From the NCBI RefSeq assembly GCF_009671065.1, contig NZ_CP046027.1, positions 1,736,001 through 1,800,000 of the forward strand: a stretch of 64,000 nt of DNA, given 5' to 3'. This stretch comes from Neisseria brasiliensis. Lineage in GTDB: Bacteria; Pseudomonadota; Gammaproteobacteria; Burkholderiales; Neisseriaceae. Every line of letters begins with the position of its first letter. Within the stretch, counting starts at the first letter, position 1. Positions 7,847 to 16,107 of this stretch are shown in pieces. The position numbers and the translations under genes are program-made. The notes beneath the pieces were generated by a model. That model made no database searches. It saw only the letters and a program-made list of their open reading frames with translations, and was not told where the DNA came from.

Positions 7847-8335
7847 ATGAATAAATGGATTTGGATTGTCATTGCCGCTGCGGCGTTTTTCGGCTATCAA
7901 AAATGGCAGGATACGACGCAACAGCCGAAGCAGGGGCAAACGCAGTCAAGGCCGTCTGCACAAGATCAAACACGTTCCGGCAGTGCAACGGGCAGCACCA
8001 ATGCCGAATCCGTGTTGCAGAGCGCATTTGAACAACGACGCAACAACCTGCAAATTGAAGGCGAGGGCGTAGTGAAAAAGACCTTGCCGGACGACAATAA
8101 AGGCTCGCGCCATCAACGCTTTATCTTGAAATTATCCAGCGGCCAAACCTTATTGGTGGCACACAATATTGACTTAGCCGACAAAATCAAAGGCTTGAAA
8201 AAAGGCGACACCGTGCGCTTTTATGGCGTGTACGAATGGTCGGAACAAGGCGGCGTGATTCATTGGACGCACCATGACCCAAATGGTCGGCATATTGATG
8301 GCTGGTTGAAACACAACGGCAAGGTTTATCAATAA
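7847..8335 (+). CDS. DUF3465-type membrane-anchored protein
   Basis: A 162-residue protein with an N-terminal membrane anchor (WIWIVIAAAAFFGY), a Gln/Ser/Thr-rich linker of ~45 residues and a compact C-terminal domain. That domain (ILKLSSGQTLLVAHNIDLAD, GDTVRFYGVYEWSEQGGVIH, WTHHDPNGRHIDGWL) matches my memory of the DUF3465 family, an OB-like fold of unknown function facing the periplasm. The linker carries one DUS-like sequence. It lies 5 bp after the preceding gene, so they are likely a two-gene operon. Confidence 0.75.
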   Translation: MNKWIWIVIAAAAFFGYQKWQDTTQQPKQGQTQSRPSAQDQTRSGSATGSTNAESVLQSAFEQRRNNLQIEGEGVVKKTLPDDNKGSRHQRFILKLSSGQTLLVAHNIDLADKIKGLKKGDTVRFYGVYEWSEQGGVIHWTHHDPNGRHIDGWLKHNGKVYQ

Positions 8336-8342
8336 TTGTTTG

Positions 8343-8376
8343 AGGACGTCTGAAACCATATGCTTTCAGACGGCCT
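8343..8376 (+). terminator. DUS hairpin with one degenerate arm
   Basis: The left arm has AGGACGTCTGAA (one mismatch to DUS) and the right arm a perfect DUS. It lies 8 nt after the DUF3465 stop. Confidence 0.6.
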
Positions 8377-8573
8377 GAGTTATTCAGAAATAGAATAGCT
8401 GATGTTAGCTTTATTTTAATAACGAATATCTGATTTTGTGCGGCTTTTGTTCTTGAAACCAAAGCAAAATCGGCGCAAAATATTAACAAATTACATGCAG
8501 GCCGATACAGCAAACACCATGCTGCTTTTTTTATTTCCGTTTTCAGACGGCCTTGGACATTCAGGATTCAACC

Positions 8574-9743
8574 ATGACGAAAAAGCTTCACCCGCAAACC
8601 TTGGCCATCCGCGCCGGCAAAGAGCAAACCGCTTACAACGAACACAACCAAGCATTGTTTTTAACCAGTAGTTTTATGTGGGAAAGTGCGGCGCACGCGG
8701 CGGATTTGTTTTCCAAAAAGGTAAAAGGATTCACCTACACCCGTACTGCCAACCCGACCACTGCTGCTTTTGAAAAACGCGTGGCGGCTTTGGAAGGTGC
8801 TGAGCGCGCAGTGGCGACATCGAGCGGTATGTCGGCGATTCAGGCGGCATTTTTAACTTTTTTGAGTGCGGGCGACCATGTGATTTGCAGCCGCGGTTTG
8901 TTCGGTACGACCGTCGGTTTTATCGATACCGTGGTGCAGCGCTTCGGTATCGAGGTAAGCTATGTGTCGACCGTTGATGTGGCCGAATGGCGTGCAGCAG
9001 TAAAGGGTAACACCAAGCTGTTTTTTTTGGAAACACCGTCTAACCCTTTGAGTGAAGTCGCCGATTTGCCGGCCTTGGCGGCGTTGGCACACGAAAACGA
9101 AGCTTTACTGGTGGTGGATAACAGTTTGATGTCGCCATTCGGACAACAACCTTTGCAATGCGGTGCTGACATTTCCGTGCAATCCGCAACCAAAGCGATT
9201 GACGGCCACGGCCGTCTGGCAGGCGGTGTGTTGTCCGGTTCGGAAGCCTTGATGAATCAGGTGGCGGTATATGCCAACTCTTGCGGTTTGGCGATTTCGC
9301 CGTTTAATTCGTTTGAATTGTTGAGCGGTATTGAAACGCTTTCCATCCGCATGGAAAAACAATTCGACAATGCGTTGAAGGTGGTGCAATGGCTGCAACA
9401 GCAACCACAGGTGAATGCGGTATATTACGCCGGTTTGCCCGACCATCCGCAGCGTGAACTGGTTGAGCGCCAGCAAAACGGCGGTGGCATTGTGGTCGGT
9501 TTCGAACTGGCCGACCAAGATGCGGCTTGGAAGGTGATTGACAGTGTGAATGTATTTTCACGTACGACCAACTTAGGTGATGTACGCTCGACCATTACCC
9601 ATCCGTGGACAACCACCCACGCGCGTATGTCGCCGGAAGACAAGCTTGCCGCCGGCATCCGACAAGGCTTGGTGCGTTTGTCGGTCGGCTTAGAATATAT
9701 TGATGATTTGATTGATGATTTGAATCAGGCTTTACGTGCTTGA
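8574..9743 (+). CDS. metZ: O-succinylhomoserine sulfhydrylase
   Basis: A 389-residue PLP enzyme of the Cys/Met-metabolism family. MetZ joins sulfide to O-succinylhomoserine to give homocysteine, the direct sulfhydrylation route to methionine. Visible signatures: YTRTANPTTAAFEKRVAALEG, SSGMSAIQAAFLT, LVVDNSLMSPFGQQP and the PLP lysine in SVQSATKAIDGHGR near residue 204. The C-terminal TTHARMSPEDKLAAGI fits the MetZ group better than cystathionine gamma-synthase, but specificity cannot be proven here. ATG 8574 gives the standard MTKKLHPQTLAIRAGKEQ start. One DUS lies just upstream of it. Confidence 0.9.
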   Translation: MTKKLHPQTLAIRAGKEQTAYNEHNQALFLTSSFMWESAAHAADLFSKKVKGFTYTRTANPTTAAFEKRVAALEGAERAVATSSGMSAIQAAFLTFLSAGDHVICSRGLFGTTVGFIDTVVQRFGIEVSYVSTVDVAEWRAAVKGNTKLFFLETPSNPLSEVADLPALAALAHENEALLVVDNSLMSPFGQQPLQCGADISVQSATKAIDGHGRLAGGVLSGSEALMNQVAVYANSCGLAISPFNSFELLSGIETLSIRMEKQFDNALKVVQWLQQQPQVNAVYYAGLPDHPQRELVERQQNGGGIVVGFELADQDAAWKVIDSVNVFSRTTNLGDVRSTITHPWTTTHARMSPEDKLAAGIRQGLVRLSVGLEYIDDLIDDLNQALRA

Positions 9744-9759
9744 TGTGCGGATTATTCTG

Positions 9760-9799
9760 TTTCAGACGGCCTTTTGTAAGCAACGGCGCCGTCTGAAAA
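9760..9799 (+). terminator. DUS hairpin after metZ
   Basis: Facing DUS cores (9761-9770 and 9788-9797); the right copy has CG rather than AG before the 10-mer. Confidence 0.6.
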
Positions 9800-9825
9800 A
9801 TTAGTGAGAATCATAAGGAGTGGTT

Positions 9826-10032
9826 ATGGATGAAGCGGTATTTTCCGCATGGGCATTGAAAATTTGCCTGACAGTATTGGTGATTTTTCTTGGTTTTATT
9901 GTGTGGAATTTAGGCAAAGAGTCAAAAGCCGGAAAATTCGGCATGATCATGCTGTTTCTAGTGTTGGGCTTGGGTGTGTTTGGCTTTTTGTTCAAAGAAT
10001 TATTGATCAGTTTTTTGGTGTTGCCAAAGTAA
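9826..10032 (+). CDS. small membrane protein, probable DUF2788
   Basis: A 68-residue protein with two transmembrane helices (LKICLTVLVIFLGFIVW and IMLFLVLGLGVFGFLF) around a polar loop NLGKESKAGKFG. The loop and layout fit the DUF2788 family of unknown function. ATG 9826 is chosen because AAGGAG (9815-9820) sits 5 nt upstream. It is probably monocistronic. DUF membership is from memory of the family, not from a search. Confidence 0.7.
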   Translation: MDEAVFSAWALKICLTVLVIFLGFIVWNLGKESKAGKFGMIMLFLVLGLGVFGFLFKELLISFLVLPK

Positions 10033-10167
10033 TGGCAGCGGGTAGTATGAATTAAAGTTTTTTTTGATTGTTTAACCGGTTTTTTAAAAATAATGACAAT
10101 CCTTAAATTATTTAAATGTTATATTCAGTAAAGGTAATGAATTGAGTTAATGAAAGGAATCATTCAT

Positions 10168-10482
10168 ATGAAAACCGTTAATTCAGCCCATACTGCCCTA
10201 TTGGTGGCAATATTGGCTTTGGGCGGTTGTGCCATTCCGGTTTATGAAGGAGTGGCTGTTCAGCCAGTTCCGGTTGTTATCGGTGTGCATGATGTCGATC
10301 GCAGTTTGGTAAAAAATAACGGTAAAGTGCATGTTTGTAGTATGACTCCGTTTACTCAAACTTATCGAAGCGAACATAGTAGTTTGGGGCGTGCCAAATT
10401 GGAGGTGCGCAAACAGTGTTTGGCCCGACATCATGAAATGTTCTGCAAACCCCGTGATATTAGTTGTGAAACATATGACTAA
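10168..10482 (+). CDS. small Cys-rich lipoprotein, unknown function
   Basis: A 104-residue predicted lipoprotein: signal peptide with lipobox LALGGC (Cys near residue 21), then a short beta-rich region (PVYEGVAVQPVPVVIGVHDV) and a charged C-terminal half. That half carries four more cysteines (VHVCSM, RKQCLA, MFCKP, ISCETYD), which suggests two disulfides in the periplasm. No family recognised. A GAAAGGAAT ribosome site precedes ATG 10168. The 135-bp AT-rich upstream region should hold its own promoter. It is less typical in codon use than the neighbouring housekeeping genes, as short lipoproteins often are. Confidence 0.7.
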   Translation: MKTVNSAHTALLVAILALGGCAIPVYEGVAVQPVPVVIGVHDVDRSLVKNNGKVHVCSMTPFTQTYRSEHSSLGRAKLEVRKQCLARHHEMFCKPRDISCETYD

Positions 10483-10749
10483 ATCAAATAAAACAATATG
10501 ATTATTATGAAACAGGCCGTCTGAATTTTCAGACGGCCTGTTGTTTGGAAGCCTCGTATTTTTCAAAATTTAAATCCAAGTGAGCGGATGGAGGTCATTG
10601 GGAAATGATGCGACGTAAGTGACCGCTATGAGTTAGACAAATGCCGTAATAGCGGCCAAACCATATTGGATTATTTCGGTTTTCAAAAGTCATCCCCGAA
10701 TACAAACCAAAATCACTGGCTTCGCTTTAGGTGTTTCTGATAGGGGGGG
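10483..10749. other. 267-bp intergenic region with DUS hairpin (10511-10542)
   Basis: It contains a DUS inverted pair serving the lipoprotein gene. About 200 bp follow in which no gene, repeat or operator was recognised. It ends in a run of seven G residues (10743-10749) just beyond the eda stop codon. Confidence 0.5.
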
Positions 10750-11385
10750 TTAAGCTTTTAGTGCCGCAGCTTCTTTTGCCAAGCGGGTGATGCTATCCCA
10801 GTCCTTATTTTGCACTGCTTCTTTTGGAGTCAGCCATGAGCCGCCGACACACAATACATTCGGCAAGGCCAAGTATTCAGGTGCGCTTTCCAAAGTGATA
10901 CCGCCGGTCGGGCAGAAGCGGATATCAGGGTAAGGACCAAACAAAGCTTTGAGCATGGCTTTGCCGCCAACCACTTCGGCGGGGAACAGCTTCAGGGTAT
11001 CGATGCCGTGTTCCAAGGCCAATTGCACTTCGCCCGGTGTCGCTACGCCCGGAATCAGCGGAATGCTGCTTTGATGGCTGGCTTTAGCCAAGGTTTCATG
11101 CAATCCCGGGCTGATGGCGAAGAGTGCACCGGCATCTTCCACGGCTTTGAGTTGTTCGGGGTTGGTTACCGTGCCTGCGCCGACGATGGCGTTAGGCACT
11201 TCTTTGGCGATAAGGCGGATGGCATCCACGCCGACCGGTGTGCGCAAAGTAATTTCCAGCGTGGGAATGCCGCCTTCAACCAAGGCGTGTGCCAAGTCAA
11301 CGGCCGTAGATAAATCGTCAATCGCCATCACAGGGATAACAGCACCTGCGCTTAAGATTTCGCGTGGGGTGAGTGTTGCAGACAT
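10750..11385 (-). CDS. eda: 2-dehydro-3-deoxy-phosphogluconate (KDPG) aldolase
   Basis: A 211-residue class I aldolase that splits KDPG to pyruvate and glyceraldehyde-3-phosphate, the last step of the Entner-Doudoroff pathway. Signatures: the catalytic Glu in LEITLRTP near residue 46, GAGTV, and the Schiff-base Lys in LKLFPAEVVGG near residue 134, with RFCPTGGI near 160. The trimer acts in the cytoplasm. It lies 83 bp downstream of edd with a DUS hairpin between them, so the two are probably one transcription unit with partial termination. Confidence 0.97.
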   Translation of the reverse strand: MSATLTPREILSAGAVIPVMAIDDLSTAVDLAHALVEGGIPTLEITLRTPVGVDAIRLIAKEVPNAIVGAGTVTNPEQLKAVEDAGALFAISPGLHETLAKASHQSSIPLIPGVATPGEVQLALEHGIDTLKLFPAEVVGGKAMLKALFGPYPDIRFCPTGGITLESAPEYLALPNVLCVGGSWLTPKEAVQNKDWDSITRLAKEAAALKA

Positions 11386-11422
11386 GTTTGTTCCTTGAAA
11401 ATAAGTTCGCTTCGTTAATAGG

Positions 11423-11463
11423 TTTCAGACGGCGTTGAAGATTCATCAGCAGGCCGTCTGAAA
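11423..11463 (-). terminator. imperfect DUS hairpin between edd and eda
   Basis: One perfect DUS faces a copy with a changed last base (CAGACGGCG). Inside a probable operon it may attenuate rather than fully stop transcription. Confidence 0.5.
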
Positions 11464-11468
11464 AAGAT

Positions 11469-13304
11469 TCAGGCAAATTCGCCGCCGAAACTCATGGCGC
11501 CGGTTTCTGCCGAGCTGGTCATGCTGCGGAAGTTGGCAAACAATTCTCGCCCGCAACCTTGCTGGTTGGCGCTCAAATCGATTTGCTCGACTTCGCGTGC
11601 TGCCCATTCGGCTTCGTTGGTTAAGACGTTCAGTTCGCCGGTCACAGAATCAAAACGGATTAAATCGCCGGTGCGGATTTTGCCGATGCCGCCGCCCATC
11701 AAGGCTTCAGGGGTCATGTGGATGGCAGCCGGCACTTTGCCTGATGCGCCCGACATACGGCCGTCGGTCAGCAGGGCAACGCTGAAACCGCGGTCTTGTA
11801 AAATGCCCAAAGGTGGGGTGAGTTTGTGCAATTCCGGCATACCGTTGGCACGCGGGCCTTGGTAGCGCACCACGCACACGAAATCGCGCTCGAGTTCGCC
11901 GCGATCAAAAGCTTGCAATACTTCGCGCTGGTCGTTGAACACGATGGCAGGGGCTTCGATGATGCGGCAGCCTTCGCGGATGGCCGATACTTTAATCACA
12001 CCGCGGCCGATGTTGCCTTGCATCAGGCGCAAACCGCCGTCAGGTGAGAACGGATTGTCGATTTTGCGCAAGATGTCGTCATTGCCGCTTTCGGTTGGTG
12101 CTTCGCGCCATTCCAGTTTGCCGTCAATTAAGAACGGCTCTTGGGTGTAGTGGCGCATGCCGTGGCCGACTACGGTGTCAACATCGTCATGCAGCAAACC
12201 TGCATCCAGCAATTCGCGAATCACAAACGGCAAACCGCCGGCTGCAGCAAAGTGGTTGACGTCGGCTTTACCGTTCGGATACACGCGAATCATCAATGGA
12301 ATAATAGAAGAAATTTCGTCAAAATCATCCCAGTTCAAAATCACACCGGCCGCACGCGCCATGGCGACTAAGTGCATGGTGTGGTTGGTCGAACCCCCGG
12401 TCGCCATCAGGCCGATCAGGGCATTGATGAATGATTTTTCCGTCAACATTTCGCCCAATGGCAGGGCAGTGCCGTTGCGGATGCCTTGTGCCAAGTGGGC
12501 GGCGCTGTAGCGGGTAAGGGCTTCGCGCAAATCGGTATAAGGATGCACAAATGCGGCCGCCGGTAAATGCACGCCCATCATTTCCATCATCATTTGGTTG
12601 GAATTGGCGGTGCCGTAGAAGGTGCAGGTGCCGGGGCTGTGGTACGAGCCCATTTCGCTTTCGAGTAGGGCATCGCGGCCTACTTTGCCTTCGGCAAACA
12701 ATTGGCGGGTACGCGCTTTGTCTTTATTGCTGATGCCGCTGGCCATCGGGCCTGCCGGTAAAAATACTGCCGGAACATGACCGAACGACAAAGCACCAAT
12801 CATCAGGCCGGGTACGATTTTGTCACACACACCCATATACAGGCCGCCGTCGAACATTTGATGCGACATGCCCACTGCCGTGCTCATTGCAATCACATCG
12901 CGCGAGAACAAAGACAATTCCATACCGGCATAACCTTGTGTGATGCCGTCACACATGGCCGGTGTGCCGCCGGCAACTTGCGCGGTGGCGCCGTATTTTT
13001 GTGCTTCGTCCTTAATCCAATCAGGGAAATCTTTAAATGGTTGGTGCGCCGAAACCATGTCGTTGTAAGCGGTGATGATGCCTAAGTTTGGCACGGTTTC
13101 CTGCAGCATTTCGATTTTGATGCTTTTCGGCATGGAAGCATAGCCGTGGGCAAGGTTGCTGCAGCCCAATTGATTGCGCTCCAAGCGGCCTTGTTGTTTG
13201 GCAGCGCGGATTTTGGCTAAATATTTAGCACGCGTTTCTTGGCTACGGTCAATGATACGCTGGGTAATTTCCGCCAGTTTGGGATGGATAGGAGTGTGGC
13301 TCAT
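11469..13304 (-). CDS. edd: 6-phosphogluconate dehydratase
   Basis: A 611-residue iron-sulfur dehydratase of the IlvD/Edd family that converts 6-phosphogluconate to KDPG. The Fe-S ligand cysteines are in TPAMCDGITQGYAGM (near residue 155) and YMGVCDKIVPG (near 220). The C-terminal GFSVALLTDGRMSGASGKVP is the second family signature. Length is that of E. coli Edd. AAAAAAGGAGCCATAC precedes the ATG. It is divergent from zwf across a 450-bp AT-rich control region with two candidate HexR operators. Confidence 0.97.
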   Translation of the reverse strand: MSHTPIHPKLAEITQRIIDRSQETRAKYLAKIRAAKQQGRLERNQLGCSNLAHGYASMPKSIKIEMLQETVPNLGIITAYNDMVSAHQPFKDFPDWIKDEAQKYGATAQVAGGTPAMCDGITQGYAGMELSLFSRDVIAMSTAVGMSHQMFDGGLYMGVCDKIVPGLMIGALSFGHVPAVFLPAGPMASGISNKDKARTRQLFAEGKVGRDALLESEMGSYHSPGTCTFYGTANSNQMMMEMMGVHLPAAAFVHPYTDLREALTRYSAAHLAQGIRNGTALPLGEMLTEKSFINALIGLMATGGSTNHTMHLVAMARAAGVILNWDDFDEISSIIPLMIRVYPNGKADVNHFAAAGGLPFVIRELLDAGLLHDDVDTVVGHGMRHYTQEPFLIDGKLEWREAPTESGNDDILRKIDNPFSPDGGLRLMQGNIGRGVIKVSAIREGCRIIEAPAIVFNDQREVLQAFDRGELERDFVCVVRYQGPRANGMPELHKLTPPLGILQDRGFSVALLTDGRMSGASGKVPAAIHMTPEALMGGGIGKIRTGDLIRFDSVTGELNVLTNEAEWAAREVEQIDLSANQQGCGRELFANFRSMTSSAETGAMSFGGEFA

Positions 13305-13415
13305 GTATGGCTCCTTTTTTGGCCGTCATGCGGCTCGGTTTTGTATGGGCGGCTGCTGAGGCCGTCTGAAAGAATGGAAACTGATATAATATAATCAATA
13401 TTATAATACAAATAT

Positions 13416-13430
13416 TGTAGTTTTGTTACA
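13416..13430. promoter_or_regulatory. candidate HexR operator 1
   Basis: TGTAGTTTTGTTACA keeps both TGTA/TACA ends of the proteobacterial HexR consensus TGTAATTAAATTACA, with changes in the middle. It lies next to the edd side of the divergent region, and hexR is in the same cluster. The consensus is from published HexR regulons; the match is seen directly, binding is inferred. Confidence 0.5.
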
Positions 13431-13572
13431 GTTAATCTGATTTATCTGTATGAAATTTGATGCAAGTCTTAGTTTTGGTCAATTGTAAGCAACTGTAATC
13501 GCGAATGTGTTAAAAACTTAAACTAGGTCAAATAAATTCTGAAAATGGCGATAGACAAAATCTGTAGCAGTG

Positions 13573-13587
13573 TGTAGTATTACTACT
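13573..13587. promoter_or_regulatory. candidate HexR operator 2
   Basis: TGTAGTATTACTACT contains a perfect 13-bp palindrome (GTAGTA-T-TACTAC) and shares TGTAGT with the first site. It lies about 85 bp upstream of the proposed zwf -35 box. Confidence 0.4.
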
Positions 13588-13671
13588 AATTTGCTGGTTT
13601 CGCTGGATTTTCAACGGGCAATACGCAATTAAATTATCAACATGCTTCAATGTATCTGATTTTATGCGGAT

Positions 13672-13701
13672 TTGTCACGTTAAGGTTTGTGGGTTTTATA
13701 A
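13672..13701 (+). promoter_or_regulatory. probable zwf promoter
   Basis: -35 TTGTCA (13672-13677) and -10 TTATAA (13696-13701) with an 18-bp spacer, giving a leader of about 50 nt before zwf. Confidence 0.45.
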
Positions 13702-13754
13702 AAAATATTTCTTAAAAATGGCAGGTAATGCCTCTTCTTGATGAAAGATGGAAC

Positions 13755-15200
13755 ATGAGTACTCAAACAAATTTTGATTTGGTGTTGTTCGGTGCAACAG
13801 GCGACTTAGCTATGCGCAAATTGCTGCCGTGTCTGTATCAGGCACATGTGGCCGGATTGTTGAATCCGCAAGGGCGCATTTTGGGTGTAAGTCGCAGCGA
13901 AATGGATACCGAAAGCTTTTTGGCTAAAGTCGAAACCAACTCAAAAATCCATGTGAAACAAAATTTTTCTGATGAACAATGGGCATCTTTCATCAAACGC
14001 ATCGAATATCTTACTGTTGACGTTACCCGCTCTGAAGACTTCGCCGCTTTGGGCGAAAAAGTCAAATCCCGTGCAGAAACCGAAAGTGTGGTGGTTTATC
14101 TTTCAACCGCCCCGAAATTCTTTGCACAAGCCTGTGAAAATCTGGCAGCGGTAGGCTTGAATGCCGACAATGTGCGTGTGGTATTGGAAAAACCGCTGGG
14201 CACCGATTTGGCATCGTCACAACAAATCAATAATGATGTGGGTAAATACTTCAAAGAAGAACAAATCTACCGCATCGATCATTACTTGGGCAAAGAAAGC
14301 CTGCAAAACGTATTGGCCTTTCGCTTTGCCAACGTGATGTTCGAGCCGATGTGGAATAATAAATATATTAAAAGCGTGCAACTCACCATCGCTGAGCAAT
14401 TGGGCGTGGAAGAGCGTGGCGAGTTTTATGACATCACCGGTGCCTTGCGTGACATGGTGCAAAACCACTTGATGCAAATGTTGTGCATGACCGCGATGGA
14501 ACCGCCAAAAAGCTTGGATGCCGATGATGTGCGCGATGAAAAAGTAAAAGTGATTAAGTCGTTGAAACCATTGACCATTGAATCGGTAAATGAAAATGTG
14601 GTTCGCGGTCAATACACTGAAGCAGGCGACATGAAAGGTTATCTGCAGGAAGTGGATGTGCCGGCTGAAAGCTTCACTGAAACTTATGTGGCCATTAAAG
14701 CCGAGATTGACAATGAACGTTGGCAGGGTGTGCCGTTTTATTTGCGTACCGGCAAACGCATGGCCGATAAAGTGGCCGAAATTGTGTTGAATTTCCGTGA
14801 TTTAGACAACCATATTTTCCCGAACAGCAAGCCGTTTGCCAACCGCTTGGTGATTGAGTTGCAGCCGTTTGATTCCGTGCGCTTGTGTGCGCAAGTGAAA
14901 ACGCCGGGTGCGGGCAATAATGTCGAAGTAACACCGATGACCATCGATTTGGATAAACAGTTGGCAGGCCGCCGTCCGGAGGCTTACGAGCGTTTGTTGC
15001 TGGATGTGATTAACGGCCATCTGGCCTTGTTCAACCGCCGTGACGAATTGGAAGCAGCATGGGAATATGTGATGCCGATTTTGGATAACTGGGCGCAAAA
15101 TACCCAAGCGCCACACGGTTATGCCGCTCATTCATGGGGTCCTGAAGCAGCGCGCGAATTGTTGGCGCGCGACGGCAACAAGTGGCACGAAGAGCAGTAA
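13755..15200 (+). CDS. zwf: glucose-6-phosphate 1-dehydrogenase
   Basis: A 481-residue enzyme that oxidises glucose-6-phosphate to 6-phosphogluconolactone with NADP+. Signatures: the nucleotide-binding GATGDLAMRKLLPCLY near residue 14, the substrate motif RIDHYLGKE near residue 175 and the C-terminal WEYVMPILDNWAQN. ATG 13755 starts MSTQTNFDLVLFG; an ATG 27 nt upstream is less likely. First gene of a five-gene plus-strand cluster, and functionally paired with the divergent edd-eda. Confidence 0.97.
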   Translation: MSTQTNFDLVLFGATGDLAMRKLLPCLYQAHVAGLLNPQGRILGVSRSEMDTESFLAKVETNSKIHVKQNFSDEQWASFIKRIEYLTVDVTRSEDFAALGEKVKSRAETESVVVYLSTAPKFFAQACENLAAVGLNADNVRVVLEKPLGTDLASSQQINNDVGKYFKEEQIYRIDHYLGKESLQNVLAFRFANVMFEPMWNNKYIKSVQLTIAEQLGVEERGEFYDITGALRDMVQNHLMQMLCMTAMEPPKSLDADDVRDEKVKVIKSLKPLTIESVNENVVRGQYTEAGDMKGYLQEVDVPAESFTETYVAIKAEIDNERWQGVPFYLRTGKRMADKVAEIVLNFRDLDNHIFPNSKPFANRLVIELQPFDSVRLCAQVKTPGAGNNVEVTPMTIDLDKQLAGRRPEAYERLLLDVINGHLALFNRRDELEAAWEYVMPILDNWAQNTQAPHGYAAHSWGPEAARELLARDGNKWHEEQ

Positions 15201-15204
15201 TATT

Positions 15205-15240
15205 TTTCAGACGGCCTTCAATTGAATAGGCCGTCTGAAA
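15205..15240 (+). terminator. DUS hairpin after zwf
   Basis: Two facing DUS copies 5 nt past the zwf stop. Three further DUS or DUS-like copies occur before pgl (15296, 15358, 15381), two of them with single-base changes. Confidence 0.65.
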
Positions 15241-15411
15241 ATATGTTGTCGGTTGGAAGAATCGTTCAGATGGTTTAAAGATTACATATTGATTAGGCTG
15301 TCTGAAATGATTGCCAAGTGTTATACCCGTCTTGATTCAATCAAGAATTCACTTAATGTTTCAGACGGCCTATTGATTTGAAGGCCGACTGAACAACGAA
15401 AGGAGCGCACG

Positions 15412-16107
15412 ATGTTTACTTGGCACGAATATGAAAACGCAGCAGTTGCCTCCCGCGCACAAGCGGATGCGGTGGCGATCGAATTGCAAAATGCCTTAAA
15501 TGAAAAAGGCAATGCCGTATTGGCGGTATCCGGCGGCCGCTCGCCAATTGCTTTTTTTGAAGCCTTGTCGCAAAAAGACTTGGATTGGGCCAATGTGAGC
15601 ATCGGCTTGGTGGATGAGCGCATTGTGCCGACCACTCACCCTGACAGCAATACCCGTTTGGTACGCGAACATTTGCTGCAAAACAAAGCTGCTGCAGCGC
15701 AGTGGATTCCAATGATAGAAGACGGTAAAGCTGAAATTGAATTACGTCCGCAAGCTGTGGTGGACTACGCTTTGAAACAATACAAGCATCCTGATGTGCT
15801 GGTGTTGGGCATGGGCGGCGATGGCCATACCGCTTCGTTGTTCCCGCAAGCGCCGCAATTGCCGGAAGCGATTAATCTGGAAAACAATCTGACCCTGATT
15901 CATACCACACCAATCACCGCGCCACACGAGCGCGTGAGCATGACCTTGGATGCGATTTTGAATACCTTGAATGTGTTTTTGGCCATTCAGGGTACAGATA
16001 AAAAAGCCGTGTTTGACAAAGCAGCGGAAGAGCCAAATGAAACATACCCAATCAGCCTGATTTTAAATAACGAAAGAGTGGATTGCCATGTCTTCTATAC
16101 CAACTGA
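15412..16107 (+). CDS. pgl: 6-phosphogluconolactonase
   Basis: A 231-residue cytosolic hydrolase (DevB/Pgl type) turning 6-phosphogluconolactone into 6-phosphogluconate. Signatures: AVSGGRSPIAFFEAL near residue 40, VDERIVPTTHPDSN near 68, and GMGGDGHTASLFP near 140. AAAGGAG precedes the ATG. Its 3' end overlaps glk by 20 bp, which implies translational coupling. It is separated from zwf by 211 bp filled with DUS copies. Confidence 0.96.
   Translation: MFTWHEYENAAVASRAQADAVAIELQNALNEKGNAVLAVSGGRSPIAFFEALSQKDLDWANVSIGLVDERIVPTTHPDSNTRLVREHLLQNKAAAAQWIPMIEDGKAEIELRPQAVVDYALKQYKHPDVLVLGMGGDGHTASLFPQAPQLPEAINLENNLTLIHTTPITAPHERVSMTLDAILNTLNVFLAIQGTDKKAVFDKAAEEPNETYPISLILNNERVDCHVFYTN

Larger units (their letters stand above)
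13305..13754. promoter_or_regulatory. divergent edd / zwf control region (450 bp)
   Basis: An AT-rich region with several TATAAT-like boxes on both strands (13384-13407), one single DUS (13359-13371), two palindromes resembling HexR sites and a plausible zwf promoter. No ORF is credible in it. Confidence 0.65.

Noticed and set aside
8336..8573. Riboswitch (e.g. SAM type) upstream of metZ
   Set aside because: I looked for paired conserved helices and a terminator-antiterminator pair and found only DUS copies and AT-rich sequence.
10743..10749. Run of seven G residues near eda as a possible phase-variable tract
   Set aside because: It is outside the coding region, just past the eda stop, and not placed in a visible promoter; slippage would have no clear effect.
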